This document shows positions 53,134-60,992 of a DNA stretch of 64,000 nt, piece by piece. The translations under genes were made by a program, and so were the position numbers. Below the pieces are notes generated by a model. That model had not been told where the DNA came from, searched no databases, and saw nothing but the letters and a program-made list of their open reading frames with translations. How positions within the stretch are numbered: position 1 is the first letter of the stretch; each line of letters starts with the position of its first letter. Location of the stretch: assembly GCF_041320605.1 (NCBI RefSeq), contig NZ_CP166679.1, forward strand, positions 2,046,001-2,110,000. The letters run 5' to 3'. The stretch is from Arenibacter antarcticus (GTDB taxonomy: Bacteria; Bacteroidota; Bacteroidia; Flavobacteriales; Flavobacteriaceae).

Positions 53134-53841
53134 TTAGTTTGCAATGTTTTTCTTGTAGTAATCGTACAATTGGTCCGGACCAAAACCAAGTATGTTTTTC
53201 AGATGGATCACACCAAAGTGGTACTGTAATCTTACCGTGCCCAGCTGCTCATATTTTCTTGCCGAAGTGATTACGTGTTGTGGTAACACCGTGAATTTTG
53301 CGGACCTATAGAGTCGCCCTATAAATTCGGTGTCCTCATATATGATATAGGCCTCATTATACCCCTTAGATTTATGGAAAAGTTCTTTCTGAACGAATAG
53401 CGACTGATCTCCTCCACGGCATAATTTGTGGTTAATCCTGCTAAACCAAGCGAAAAATTGCAAGAATTTTTTGGAAGTATTGAATCTCATTCTAAAACAG
53501 CCAGCCTTAAAACCTGTTTCTATAGCGCTTAAAATATATTGGTCAAATTGCTTTGGGGGAAAGGTGTCGGCGTGAAGAAAGTACAGAATTTCTCCGGACG
53601 CATGTTTTGCCCCTATATTCATTTGTTTGGCACGGCCTTTTTTCGCCCTTAACATTGTAGCGCCAAAGTCTTTGGCAATAGCAAAGGATTGATCGGTGCT
53701 GCCTCCATCTACCACTATAATTTCTTTAATGGCATTTGTGACGCTATTTTCCCGAAGATATTCCAGTAACATTTTAATAGTGGTAGCCTCGTTAAATACA
53801 GGTATAATGATGCTAATACTGTTGTGGTTATTTAGCTTCAT
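53134..53841 (-). CDS. TIGR04283 family GT2 transferase (selenodomain-associated transferase 2)
   Basis: A 235-residue GT2 enzyme. It has SIIIPVFNEATTIKMLLEYL, IVVDGGSTDQSF and YFLHADTFPPKQFD with the HAD form of the metal motif, which is typical of the TIGR04283 group. The group is known from neighbourhoods of the radical-SAM protein ArsS and is thought to attach the sugar in arsenosugar-like products. It overlaps the DUF547 gene by 14 nt and is the last gene of the cluster. Confidence 0.85.
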   Translation of the reverse strand: MKLNNHNSISIIIPVFNEATTIKMLLEYLRENSVTNAIKEIIVVDGGSTDQSFAIAKDFGATMLRAKKGRAKQMNIGAKHASGEILYFLHADTFPPKQFDQYILSAIETGFKAGCFRMRFNTSKKFLQFFAWFSRINHKLCRGGDQSLFVQKELFHKSKGYNEAYIIYEDTEFIGRLYRSAKFTVLPQHVITSARKYEQLGTVRLQYHFGVIHLKNILGFGPDQLYDYYKKNIAN

Positions 53842-54583
53842 TTAGCGTCCAATTGTAGGTGAGATATGTAATTTTAGCCTTGGAGTCCACTTTTTCCCTG
53901 GCGTATTTATTAATGTAGTCCACTAGGGATCCCCCTGAGGTGAAATCTTTTTTATACCACTTGAAAATTTCGGAAAGGGAGGCCTCGTCCGTGGCTAATA
54001 CATTGCGTTTTTTATCATTTATAAAATCTATTGCTGTTTGTTCTAGTAGGGTCTCCAAATTGGATGCCGTAAATGCCTGGTTCAGTAATTTTGGGCACGA
54101 ATAAGAGGCACAGTTAATAGCAAAATGAATACGGGGCTCGTCCATTTTTCGCAATATTTTATGCTCTAGGTCCCCTAGAGATATTATCTCCTTACCCATG
54201 GCCACCACATCCTGTCCCCACGGATTTCTTAGGTCCTTTATGCTTTTTAGCGGGTAATTATCCACTATGAGTTTAACGGTGGCCGCATTGTAAAGATTGA
54301 TATAGTAGGCTAATTTTTCTTGGCGGCCGGCGCTTTCCGGAGGCTTGTGGTTTTTTAAATATTCCAGATACTTTTCAAGAGGATCACGGTCTATTTTAAA
54401 ACCTTTATAATCCACATCACCACTTTTGTTTACGTGTTTCTGAAGCAACTCATTCCATAGGGAATGATCCAATTGGATTTTTGCTGCCATTTTATTATTT
54501 TCTATAAACGACCCATTAGTCGGGTTCAGGCAAAAACCTGGTACTGAAAATAGCAATAGGAAAAAAGTGATGGAACGTGTCAT
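53828..54583 (-). CDS. DUF547 domain protein, exported
   Basis: A 251-residue protein with a signal peptide (MTRSITFFLLLFSVPGFC, cut before LNP). The DUF547 domain covers most of the rest, with KLAYYINLYNAATVKLIVDN near residues 95-114, the SLGDLEH motif, and HFAINCASYSCPKL near 152-165 carrying the conserved cysteines. It may be a thiol peptidase- or transglutaminase-like fold, but the activity is not established. DUF547 proteins recur near the TIGR04283/ArsM gene set. It lies between ArsM (32 nt upstream) and the TIGR04283 gene (14-nt overlap). Confidence 0.88.
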   Translation of the reverse strand: MTRSITFFLLLFSVPGFCLNPTNGSFIENNKMAAKIQLDHSLWNELLQKHVNKSGDVDYKGFKIDRDPLEKYLEYLKNHKPPESAGRQEKLAYYINLYNAATVKLIVDNYPLKSIKDLRNPWGQDVVAMGKEIISLGDLEHKILRKMDEPRIHFAINCASYSCPKLLNQAFTASNLETLLEQTAIDFINDKKRNVLATDEASLSEIFKWYKKDFTSGGSLVDYINKYAREKVDSKAKITYLTYNWTLNEAK

Positions 54584-54615
54584 AGATTAGTTTAATCGCT
54601 TATTGGTTCGTAAGG

Positions 54616-55602
54616 TTAACAACATCCACCGCCATTGTAATGCCAGGTGCTTTCGCTTATGTGGATTTCTGGATTACTCTTCCGTAGCGCTGCTGCTGTT
54701 TTATCGCAAATGGCCAAGGGCTGGTTTTGCATTAACACGTGGCCATCTTTGTCGTCAAAATATTCCTCATCACCATAATAGATAGCGGTTTTTCCAGTAA
54801 AAACACAGGGTCCGTCCTTAGGCATTGGATCTTTTATGGCTGCAATTTCTATAGATTCTATAAAAATTAGTTCTTCTGTTGGATAGTGGTTTGGGGATAG
54901 CACACGGTATGATTTTCGAGCCCTAATTTCTATGGTACCAAAGCCAGCATCTGTAAGTACTTTTATGTACTCTTTTAAGGGGATGCTTCCACTTAGGCAG
55001 AGGGCGCGTAGGCGATCGTCATTTCTAAGGGTATCGTTCATTGGCTGTTCACAGATTGGGTCGCTCATTACCAAGCGGCCATGGGGTTTTAATACGCGGT
55101 ACATTTCCGACACCGCTTTTTTAAGATCTTCGGCCTTAAAAATATTGAACAGGCAATTTTGTGCTGCTACGTCTATACTTGCGTCTGGAATAGGAAGGTG
55201 TAGCGCGTCGCCTTTTAGAAGATTTACAAATTCGTTTTTATACCAGGGGTTATCCTTGGCTGCTACTTCAAAGTTTTTTCGGGAGGCTTCCAGCATCTCG
55301 TCAACAATATCCACGCCAGTAACGCCTCCTTTTTGCCTAGAAAAATAGGCGAATTGGAGGAGCTCCATGCCACCGCCAACACCCACATAAAGTATTTTCG
55401 GATTGTTGGTGAGGTCCTGAGGCGAGATAGTGCTTCCGCATCCATAATTCATTTCTTGCATTATGATGGGGATGGAAAGTCCGGGAAATTGCCATGCCGG
55501 ATTGGTGGTACAGCAAAGCCCTACATCTGGGGTTAGTGCAGCGTCCTTGTATAATTCGTTTGTTGCATTTAAATAACTCATAGTACTATGTTTTTGTTTC
55601 AT
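54616..55602 (-). CDS. arsM: Arsenite methyltransferase-like SAM enzyme (ArsM, arsenosugar type)
   Basis: A 328-residue SAM-dependent methyltransferase. The SAM loop is YVGVGGGMELLQFAYFSRQ near residues 71-89, with GVDIVDEMLE after it. Conserved cysteines that could bind arsenic are in LCCTTNPAW near residue 29, in MNYGCGST, and in MSDPICEQPMND; the chain ends in GGGCC. The CC pair near the N-terminus and the C-terminal CC suit the ArsM group of arsenosugar clusters. The stop is TAA, so no selenocysteine follows. It has its own promoter (55792-55821). A start at Met8 (55581) is also possible. Confidence 0.8.
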   Translation of the reverse strand: MKQKHSTMSYLNATNELYKDAALTPDVGLCCTTNPAWQFPGLSIPIIMQEMNYGCGSTISPQDLTNNPKILYVGVGGGMELLQFAYFSRQKGGVTGVDIVDEMLEASRKNFEVAAKDNPWYKNEFVNLLKGDALHLPIPDASIDVAAQNCLFNIFKAEDLKKAVSEMYRVLKPHGRLVMSDPICEQPMNDTLRNDDRLRALCLSGSIPLKEYIKVLTDAGFGTIEIRARKSYRVLSPNHYPTEELIFIESIEIAAIKDPMPKDGPCVFTGKTAIYYGDEEYFDDKDGHVLMQNQPLAICDKTAAALRKSNPEIHISESTWHYNGGGCC

Positions 55603-55791
55603 CGCCTAATAACCTAGTGGGTTGTGGCTTATTTATGTCTATTGCTTTTTTATTGCTAATACAATCGTCGTTACAACTCTCAAAAGCTTTCGGAATAATG
55701 GGACTAATATCATTATTTTTTTAACAAACACTACTTTCTATACCCAATACTGTCGAAGGTCATATGGCAAATGTCGGATGTTAAACAGTTG

Positions 55792-55821
55792 CAAAGTTAT
55801 AGGGTATGTTGAAGGGCTCAA
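55792..55821 (-). promoter_or_regulatory. Promoter of arsM
   Basis: The minus strand has TTG (55821-55819), 19 nt, then TAACTTTG (55799-55792), a full match to the Bacteroidota -33/-7 pattern. The transcript would start near 55785, about 180 nt before arsM. It shows that arsM and its downstream genes can be made apart from the upstream nucleoside phosphorylase. Confidence 0.65.
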
Positions 55822-55845
55822 TACTCAATACTCATATCTCAATAC
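55818..55845 (+). repeat. Short TCAATAC repeats
   Basis: TCAATAC occurs three times: 55818-55824, 55825-55831 and 55839-55845, the first two back to back. It is a small tandem repeat overlapping the arsM -33 region. I recall similar CAATACT runs between genes in other flavobacteria. It is too small to be a CRISPR. Confidence 0.5.
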
Positions 55846-55865
55846 TTTGTACTATACTATTCAAT

Positions 55866-56687
55866 TTAAACGTTCTTTATTAATTCGCGGAACAATGTGA
55901 TCATTTTGGGCTCTGCGGTAGCGGCGATTTCAATAATTTCTGCAATGTTTACGGCCTGTAATTGATCGGGGTCGCACTCGTCTGTCAGCACTGATATAGC
56001 TACCACGGGCAGGTTTAAATGGTTGGCAACGATTACCTCGGGCACGGTACTCATTCCAACTGCATCGGCCCCCAAAATTTTCAGCATTCGGTATTCTGCT
56101 TTGGTTTCCAGCTGTGGTCCTACCACAGAAACATAGATTCCTTGGCGCAGGGTTATATTTTTGTTTTTGGCTATTTTGAGGAGCTTTTGGCGCATTTCTA
56201 GATCATATGGCTCGCTCATGTCCGTAAATCGATTGCCAAATTCTCCCACATTTTTAAATGCTAAAGGAGATCCGCCTTGTAAATTTATATGGTCTTCGAT
56301 GAGCATGATATCGCCTTTCTTGAAATTTAAATTTATGGCGCCGGCCGCGTTGGATATAAAAAGTTTTTTAATGCCTAGACGCTGCATTACTCTTATGGGG
56401 TAGGTGACATCTACTAAGTCGTACCCCTCATAAAGATGGAACCTGCCCTGCATTACTACCACCTTTTTGCCTTCTAAGATTCCGAAAATTAGTTTTCCGG
56501 CGTGGAATTCTACTGTGGCCAATGGGAAATAGGGAATATGGTTGTAAAAGGCCTCAATGGGATTTTCAATTTCCTCAGCTAATTTTCCCAATCCTGTACC
56601 TAGAACTACTCCTATTTCAGGTTTATCGAATCCTTTTTCAATTAGATATTCTACGGATTCGTTTAATTGTTTACGTGTCATATACAA
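55866..56687 (-). CDS. Purine nucleoside phosphorylase
   Basis: A 273-residue PNP of the trimeric type. It shows GVVLGTGLGKLAEEI, FPLATVEFHAGK, VVVMQGRFHLYEGYDL and FISNAAGAINLNFKKGDI with the phosphate and ribose residues. YVSVVGPQLETKAEYRML and GADAVGMSTVPEVIVAN follow. It splits purine nucleosides with phosphate. In this setting it may remove adenine from an arsenic-bearing adenosyl intermediate, besides normal salvage; that is inference. Its start is 2 nt behind the TIGR04282 gene; Met3 (56681) is an alternative start. Confidence 0.92.
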   Translation of the reverse strand: MYMTRKQLNESVEYLIEKGFDKPEIGVVLGTGLGKLAEEIENPIEAFYNHIPYFPLATVEFHAGKLIFGILEGKKVVVMQGRFHLYEGYDLVDVTYPIRVMQRLGIKKLFISNAAGAINLNFKKGDIMLIEDHINLQGGSPLAFKNVGEFGNRFTDMSEPYDLEMRQKLLKIAKNKNITLRQGIYVSVVGPQLETKAEYRMLKILGADAVGMSTVPEVIVANHLNLPVVAISVLTDECDPDQLQAVNIAEIIEIAATAEPKMITLFRELIKNV

Positions 56688-56689
56688 TA

Positions 56690-57301
56690 TTATTTTTTTA
56701 AAAAAGGTGTAAACACGGCTATGTCTTTTATGTCGTCATAGTCGTCGATATCATTTTTAGGAGATAACAGAAAATATTTTTCATCTCTTAGATGGTTTAA
56801 TGTGTTCTTTAGTACGGTATCTGTTCCCCATGTCTTGCCCTTAAATAATTGGGGCATAAATTTTTTCATTCCCAATAGGTAGTAGCCGCCGTCTAACGCA
56901 GGACCTACCACGTAATCATTAATATCAAGGGAGTTGAAAGCCGCATTAATTTCCTTTTCATCCAAGTCATACATATCGCTTCCAATAACGATGATCTTTT
57001 CATAGCCCTCTTCAAAACCATTCTTAAAAGCGTTGGCCATCCGTTCTCCCAAATCATCGCCGCGTTGTATTTTCTTTGTATAATTAGAGGAGTCCCATAA
57101 ATCATTTTCCCCAATATAATCGGAATAACACACCCATTTGTCAACACCTAGTCCTTTGGTTATGTTTTGTGTATGTGAAAGTAAGAATTTGTAAATATCC
57201 AATGCATTCTGATCGCCGATACTTGCAGCTAGCCGTGTTTTGCATTGGCCAAGTTGCGGATTACGGGTGAAAATTAAAAGTAGGTTTTTGGATTTTGTCA
57301 T
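56690..57301 (-). CDS. TIGR04282 family transferase (DUF2064, selenodomain-associated transferase 1)
   Basis: A 203-residue nucleotidyl/glycosyl-transferase-fold protein. The nucleotide loop is FTRNPQLGQCKTRLAASIG near residues 11-29 and the metal motif IIVIGSDMYDLDEKEI lies near 100-115, with DGGYYLLGMKKF later. The family goes together with TIGR04283 transferases in radical-SAM/arsenosugar neighbourhoods. It is the first gene of the cluster and lies 97 nt downstream of tRNA-Phe on the same strand, past a terminator. Confidence 0.87.
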   Translation of the reverse strand: MTKSKNLLLIFTRNPQLGQCKTRLAASIGDQNALDIYKFLLSHTQNITKGLGVDKWVCYSDYIGENDLWDSSNYTKKIQRGDDLGERMANAFKNGFEEGYEKIIVIGSDMYDLDEKEINAAFNSLDINDYVVGPALDGGYYLLGMKKFMPQLFKGKTWGTDTVLKNTLNHLRDEKYFLLSPKNDIDDYDDIKDIAVFTPFLKK

Positions 57302-57363
57302 AGGGCAGAATATTTTTAGGGATATCTTGATCTATTAAATTTAGGGTAAATATGGGTGTAAAT

Positions 57364-57394
57364 AAAAAAAAGCCCTTGAAAATCAAGGGCTTTT
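57364..57394 (-). terminator. Rho-independent terminator of tRNA-Phe
   Basis: On the minus strand AAAGCCCTTGA pairs exactly with TCAAGGGCTTT around a TTT loop, followed by a T-run. It begins five bases behind the tRNA 3' end. Confidence 0.85.
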
Positions 57395-57398
57395 GAGG

Positions 57399-57471
57399 TG
57401 GTGCCTCCAGGAATCGAACCAGGGACACATGGATTTTCAGTCCATTGCTCTACCAACTGAGCTAAGGCACC
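57399..57471 (-). tRNA. tRNA-Phe (anticodon GAA)
   Basis: On the minus strand a 73-nt cloverleaf can be laid out: acceptor GGTGCCT/AGGCACC, D-arm GCTC-AGTTGGTA-GAGC, anticodon arm ATGGA-CTGAAAA-TCCAT with anticodon GAA, a five-base variable loop, and T-arm CCTGG-TTCGATT-CCTGG with one T-T mismatch in the stem. Discriminator base A; the CCA end is not encoded. The transcript has a clear promoter (57490-57520) and terminator, so it is a single-tRNA unit. Confidence 0.97.
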
Positions 57472-57489
57472 AAACGCTGTAAGCGGCTG

Positions 57490-57520
57490 CAAATATAAAT
57501 TCAATTTTATGATATACAAA
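57490..57520 (-). promoter_or_regulatory. Promoter of tRNA-Phe
   Basis: The minus strand has TTTG (57520-57517), a 19-nt spacer, then TATATTTG (57497-57490). This is a complete consensus match for the Bacteroidota primary sigma factor and places the transcript start about 12 nt before the tRNA. It serves as a local standard for judging the other boxes listed. Confidence 0.8.
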
Positions 57521-57572
57521 CAAAAATGAAAAAAAAGGACTATGTTTTTTTACATTTTTTGATATTTGTAAT

Positions 57573-58301
57573 ATGAATTTAATCATCGATGCGGGTAATA
57601 CCCTAGTAAAAATGGCTGTTTTCAAGGATTGTGACATTGTTTCTCACCGGAAAATTCCTTTAAAAGATTTTGCAAATAATGTGAAATCCGTTTTTTCTGA
57701 ATTTAGAAACATACAAAATGCCATTATTTCGACGGTTGGTAGCTTAAGTCAGGAAGAAATAGAAATGGTGTCGGTTTTTTGCCGGGTGCATTTATTGAGT
57801 CATGTTACCAAGACACCTTTTAAGAATTCTTACGCAACGCCCCAAACCTTGGGCGTTGATCGTGTTGCTCTCGCAACGGCGGCATTCTACCATAATCCTA
57901 ATAACAATACTTTGGTTATAGATGCAGGAACCTGTGTTACCTATGATGTCATAAACGATTATGGGGAATATTTAGGGGGTGCAATTTCGCCAGGGATAAG
58001 TATGAGGTACAGGGCCATGCATGAGCAGACTGCGAAATTACCTCTGTTGGAGATAAAATCGATCTTGGATTTTATAGGGAATTCAACCGAGAACTGTATG
58101 CATAGTGGAGTGATTAATGGTATTTGTAATGAAATAGATGGTGTAATTTCACAATATCAAAGTAGATTTGCAGATTTAACAGTTATTTTAACAGGCGGGG
58201 ATGCGCAATTTTTGTCAGAACGATTAAAAAATACCATATTTGCGCATTCTAATTTTCTCCTATTGGGGTTAAATCATTTGCTAGAATACAACAAACGCTA
58301 G
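57573..58301 (+). CDS. coaX: Type III pantothenate kinase
   Basis: A 242-residue ASKHA-fold kinase, first step of coenzyme A synthesis. It has LIIDAGNTLVKMAVFKD at the start, TLGVDRVALATAAFY near residues 89-103, LVIDAGTCVTYDVI near 113-126 and GGAISPGISMRYRAMHEQTA near 132-151. A promoter-like GATATTTG ends five bases before the ATG, so the transcript may be leaderless. It is the first gene of a run reaching to 63.1 kb with gaps of 0-44 nt; the stop is directly followed by the next start codon. Confidence 0.94.
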   Translation: MNLIIDAGNTLVKMAVFKDCDIVSHRKIPLKDFANNVKSVFSEFRNIQNAIISTVGSLSQEEIEMVSVFCRVHLLSHVTKTPFKNSYATPQTLGVDRVALATAAFYHNPNNNTLVIDAGTCVTYDVINDYGEYLGGAISPGISMRYRAMHEQTAKLPLLEIKSILDFIGNSTENCMHSGVINGICNEIDGVISQYQSRFADLTVILTGGDAQFLSERLKNTIFAHSNFLLLGLNHLLEYNKR

Positions 58302-59576
58302 ATGATCAAAAATTTTATTATTGCATTTTTATGCGTAACTTCGGTTAGCATTTACGCCCAGAACAGTACTGTGTCTCCATATTCTTATTTTGGTATAGGG
58401 GATTTAAGGGCAACCAATTCTGTAGAGAATCAGATGATGGGAGGTTTAAGTGTTTATGGGGATAGTATCCACATCAATTTAAACAACCCTGCTGCCTATA
58501 GCAAATTAGGGTTAACGACCTATACTGCGGGGCTGTCAAGAAAGGAATACAGTTTTAAGACGAATACTTCCAAAGAGAGTTCCTCTGTTTCCAATTTGGA
58601 TTATTTGTCCTTGGGATTTAGTCTTGGAAAAGGATTGGGATTGGGTTTTGGTATTATACCCTACTCCTCTGTAGGTTATAATTTTCAATCTGAACGAACA
58701 GTTTCTGGACAAGGAACTGTCTTAGAATCATATTCCGGGTCAGGAGGTATAAATAGAGTTTATGTTTCCTTGGGATATGAGGTCTTTAAAGATTTTAGCA
58801 TTGGGGTAACCTCCAATTTTAATTTTGGAAATCAGGAATCTAATAGTGTTCAGGCTATAGAAGGATTGCAATTGGGTTCGTTTAATAGGATTTCTTCAAG
58901 AATAAATGGGTTCGATTTTAATTTCGCGGCTAATTATAGCCCCAAAATAAATGAAAAACATACGTTGTTTACCAGTGTAATAGTAAATACTCAAGCAAAT
59001 TTGGTGTCTAGAAATACTCGTACCATTGGCTCTTTCTCAACTGCAACTGGTAGGGATCTAGAGGTGATAGAAGTGGATCTGTCATCACAGGGGCTTGCGA
59101 GAACGGGTGTTCAGATTCCTACCACAACCACCTTGGGTGTTGGTTATGGGGAGGATAAAAAGTGGTTTCTAGGTGCAGAATACAGCTTTCAGGAGCTGAG
59201 TGCCTTTGAAAATGAATTAACTCCGGCGAGCAATTTGGAATACCAAAATGCGAGCACTTTGAGGTTTGGAGGATATTATATTCCTGATTATGCATCTTTT
59301 TCAAACTATCTAAAGCGTGTTACCTATAGGGCCGGGACCAGCGTTTCAACCTCTGGGATTGTGGTAAATAATAAGGAGATTAATGATTATGGCATAACTT
59401 TTGGTTTAGGTTTACCGCTGGGGCAAGGAAGAAACTTTTCCAATATTAATATTGGCTTTGAACTTGGTAAAAGAGGAACCAAATACGGCGATTTGATTGA
59501 GGAGAATTATTTCAAGGTAAACTTGGGGCTTTCGTTAAACGACATAGGTTGGTTTGTTAAGCGAAGAATTGATTAG
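58302..59576 (+). CDS. Outer-membrane beta-barrel protein of unknown substrate
   Basis: A 424-residue exported protein: signal peptide ending VSIYAQ, then alternating hydrophobic and polar strands with many aromatic ends, as in FadL/PorV-like outer-membrane barrels (LSLGFSLGKGLGLGFGIIPY, GVGYGEDKKWFLGAEYSFQ, NYFKVNLGLSLNDIGWF). I do not recognise a specific family. Its place between coaX and a TPR protein, ahead of lptC, suggests an envelope assembly or transport role, but the evidence is thin. Confidence 0.75.
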   Translation: MIKNFIIAFLCVTSVSIYAQNSTVSPYSYFGIGDLRATNSVENQMMGGLSVYGDSIHINLNNPAAYSKLGLTTYTAGLSRKEYSFKTNTSKESSSVSNLDYLSLGFSLGKGLGLGFGIIPYSSVGYNFQSERTVSGQGTVLESYSGSGGINRVYVSLGYEVFKDFSIGVTSNFNFGNQESNSVQAIEGLQLGSFNRISSRINGFDFNFAANYSPKINEKHTLFTSVIVNTQANLVSRNTRTIGSFSTATGRDLEVIEVDLSSQGLARTGVQIPTTTTLGVGYGEDKKWFLGAEYSFQELSAFENELTPASNLEYQNASTLRFGGYYIPDYASFSNYLKRVTYRAGTSVSTSGIVVNNKEINDYGITFGLGLPLGQGRNFSNINIGFELGKRGTKYGDLIEENYFKVNLGLSLNDIGWFVKRRID

Positions 59577-59620
59577 GAATTATTACATTAACCACTTTAA
59601 ATTTAAAAATACTCAGAAAG

Positions 59621-60991
59621 ATGAAAAAGAATCTCTACATCATTGTGATAGCCCTAATAGGGTTTGTAGGTTTAGGTAATGCACAGGCACAAAACCCTGA
59701 ATGTATGACCAATCTATCTATATATACGGAACATGTTAAGGTAAAGAATTATGATGCTGCCTATACACCTTGGAAAATGGTATACGAAAATTGCCCGACT
59801 CTAAACTGGGCCAATATTCTTTACGGTGAAAGAATATTAAAACACAGGGTAGCAAATTCTACTGGTGCAGAAAAAACAGCAAACATTAACGCGCTTTTGG
59901 AGCTTTATGACAATCGCATGAAATATTTTGCTACCAAAACCAGTGTTGCTGAAACTATCATTGACAAGGTGTTGTTGAAGTATGATGAGAAAATTATCTC
60001 TGATGAAGAAATATACGCTGGGTTAGATAAGGCTTTTAATGAGGATAAGGATAATTTTAAAAACCCAAAAGCACTTTATTTATACTTCTCCAGTTTGGTA
60101 GATCTTCAGAATGCGGGTAAAAGAGAGGTGGAAGAAGTATTTGAAAGATATGATGCAGTTACTGAAAAGATAGAGGTTGAGAACGATAAGCTTACTGATG
60201 TAATTACTAAACTCTTGCCTAAAGAAGATGCAGGTACTTTGACCAAAAAAGAAACGAGTCAGTTGAGATCTTATAATAGCTATTCTGAAAGTTATGGTAA
60301 AATAGCTGAAAGTATAGATAGTAAACTTGGAGCGCTAGCAAACTGTGAGAACTTGATTCCACTTTACAACAAAGGCTTCGATTCCAAGAAAGGCGATATA
60401 GCCTGGGTGAAGAGAGCGGTAAGTAGAATGTATAGCAAGGAGTGTACAGAGGATCCGTTGTTTAAGAAATTATTTGAGGCGCAATTGGCTATGGAGCCTT
60501 CTGCAAGTGCTTATATGTATGGAGGTGCCCTAAAAAACAACGCGGGGGATACCAAAGGGGCGATTGCCGATTTTAACAAGGCATTGGAATTGGAAACCGA
60601 TTCTAGAAAGAAGTCTAACATAGCCTACAGAATAGCTACTAGCTACAGAAGAAGCAGTAAGTCTACGGCAAGAAGCTATGCTCAAAGAGCGATAGATGCA
60701 AACCCTGCAAATGGGAAAGCGTATTTGTTGATTGCTAGTTTGTATGCCAGTAGTGCCAATGAATGCGGTAGTACTCCGTTTGAGAAAAGAGCAATATACT
60801 GGAAGGCAGCTGAAATGGCTCGTCAAGCTGGTCGTGTAGATCCTGCTGTTAGTGGTAGTTCTGCTCAGGCAGCAACAAGTTATAATGCCAAGGCACCTTC
60901 CAAGACAGACATCTTTAATTCTGGAATGGCAGGAAAGACTGTAAGTTTCCCATGTTGGGTTGGAGGTAGCGTAAAGGTGCCTAGCTTATAA
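59621..60991 (+). CDS. Exported TPR-repeat protein
   Basis: A 456-residue protein with a signal peptide (cut after AQAQ). An N-terminal helical domain is followed by TPR-like pairs at the C-terminus, such as AYMYGGALKNNAGDTKGAIA near residues 290-310 and ARSYAQRAIDANPANGKAYL near 347-366. TPR arrays usually hold protein partners together. The gene lies 44 nt behind the outer-membrane protein and 1 nt before lptC, so a periplasmic scaffold for one of these neighbours is plausible. No enzymatic motif. Confidence 0.8.
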   Translation: MKKNLYIIVIALIGFVGLGNAQAQNPECMTNLSIYTEHVKVKNYDAAYTPWKMVYENCPTLNWANILYGERILKHRVANSTGAEKTANINALLELYDNRMKYFATKTSVAETIIDKVLLKYDEKIISDEEIYAGLDKAFNEDKDNFKNPKALYLYFSSLVDLQNAGKREVEEVFERYDAVTEKIEVENDKLTDVITKLLPKEDAGTLTKKETSQLRSYNSYSESYGKIAESIDSKLGALANCENLIPLYNKGFDSKKGDIAWVKRAVSRMYSKECTEDPLFKKLFEAQLAMEPSASAYMYGGALKNNAGDTKGAIADFNKALELETDSRKKSNIAYRIATSYRRSSKSTARSYAQRAIDANPANGKAYLLIASLYASSANECGSTPFEKRAIYWKAAEMARQAGRVDPAVSGSSAQAATSYNAKAPSKTDIFNSGMAGKTVSFPCWVGGSVKVPSL

Positions 60992-60992
60992 G

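Larger units (their letters stand above)
55603..55865. other. Intergenic region with the arsM promoter
   Basis: This 263-nt gap holds the arsM promoter and a short run of TCAATAC repeats and no gene. The plus-strand frame crossing it is hydrophobic and unrelated to any family I know, so I treat it as chance. The radical-SAM gene arsS, expected somewhere in such clusters, is not here. Confidence 0.6.

Noticed and set aside
54616..54618. Selenocysteine read-through at the end of the ArsM-like protein
   Set aside because: The stop codon is TAA, not TGA, and no SECIS-like hairpin is next to it.
55742..55774. Ten-codon frame in the arsM leader (starting M-T-F-D) as a second leader peptide
   Set aside because: It has no codon run that suits the operon's product and no paired RNA arms; a frame this short is expected by chance.
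55818..55845. CRISPR-like repeats
   Set aside because: Units of seven bases with no proper spacers and no cas genes; only a small tandem repeat.
55622..55900. Hydrophobic 92-codon plus frame in the arsM upstream gap
   Set aside because: It crosses the arsM promoter and the TCAATAC repeats and runs into the PNP gene; composition suggests chance.
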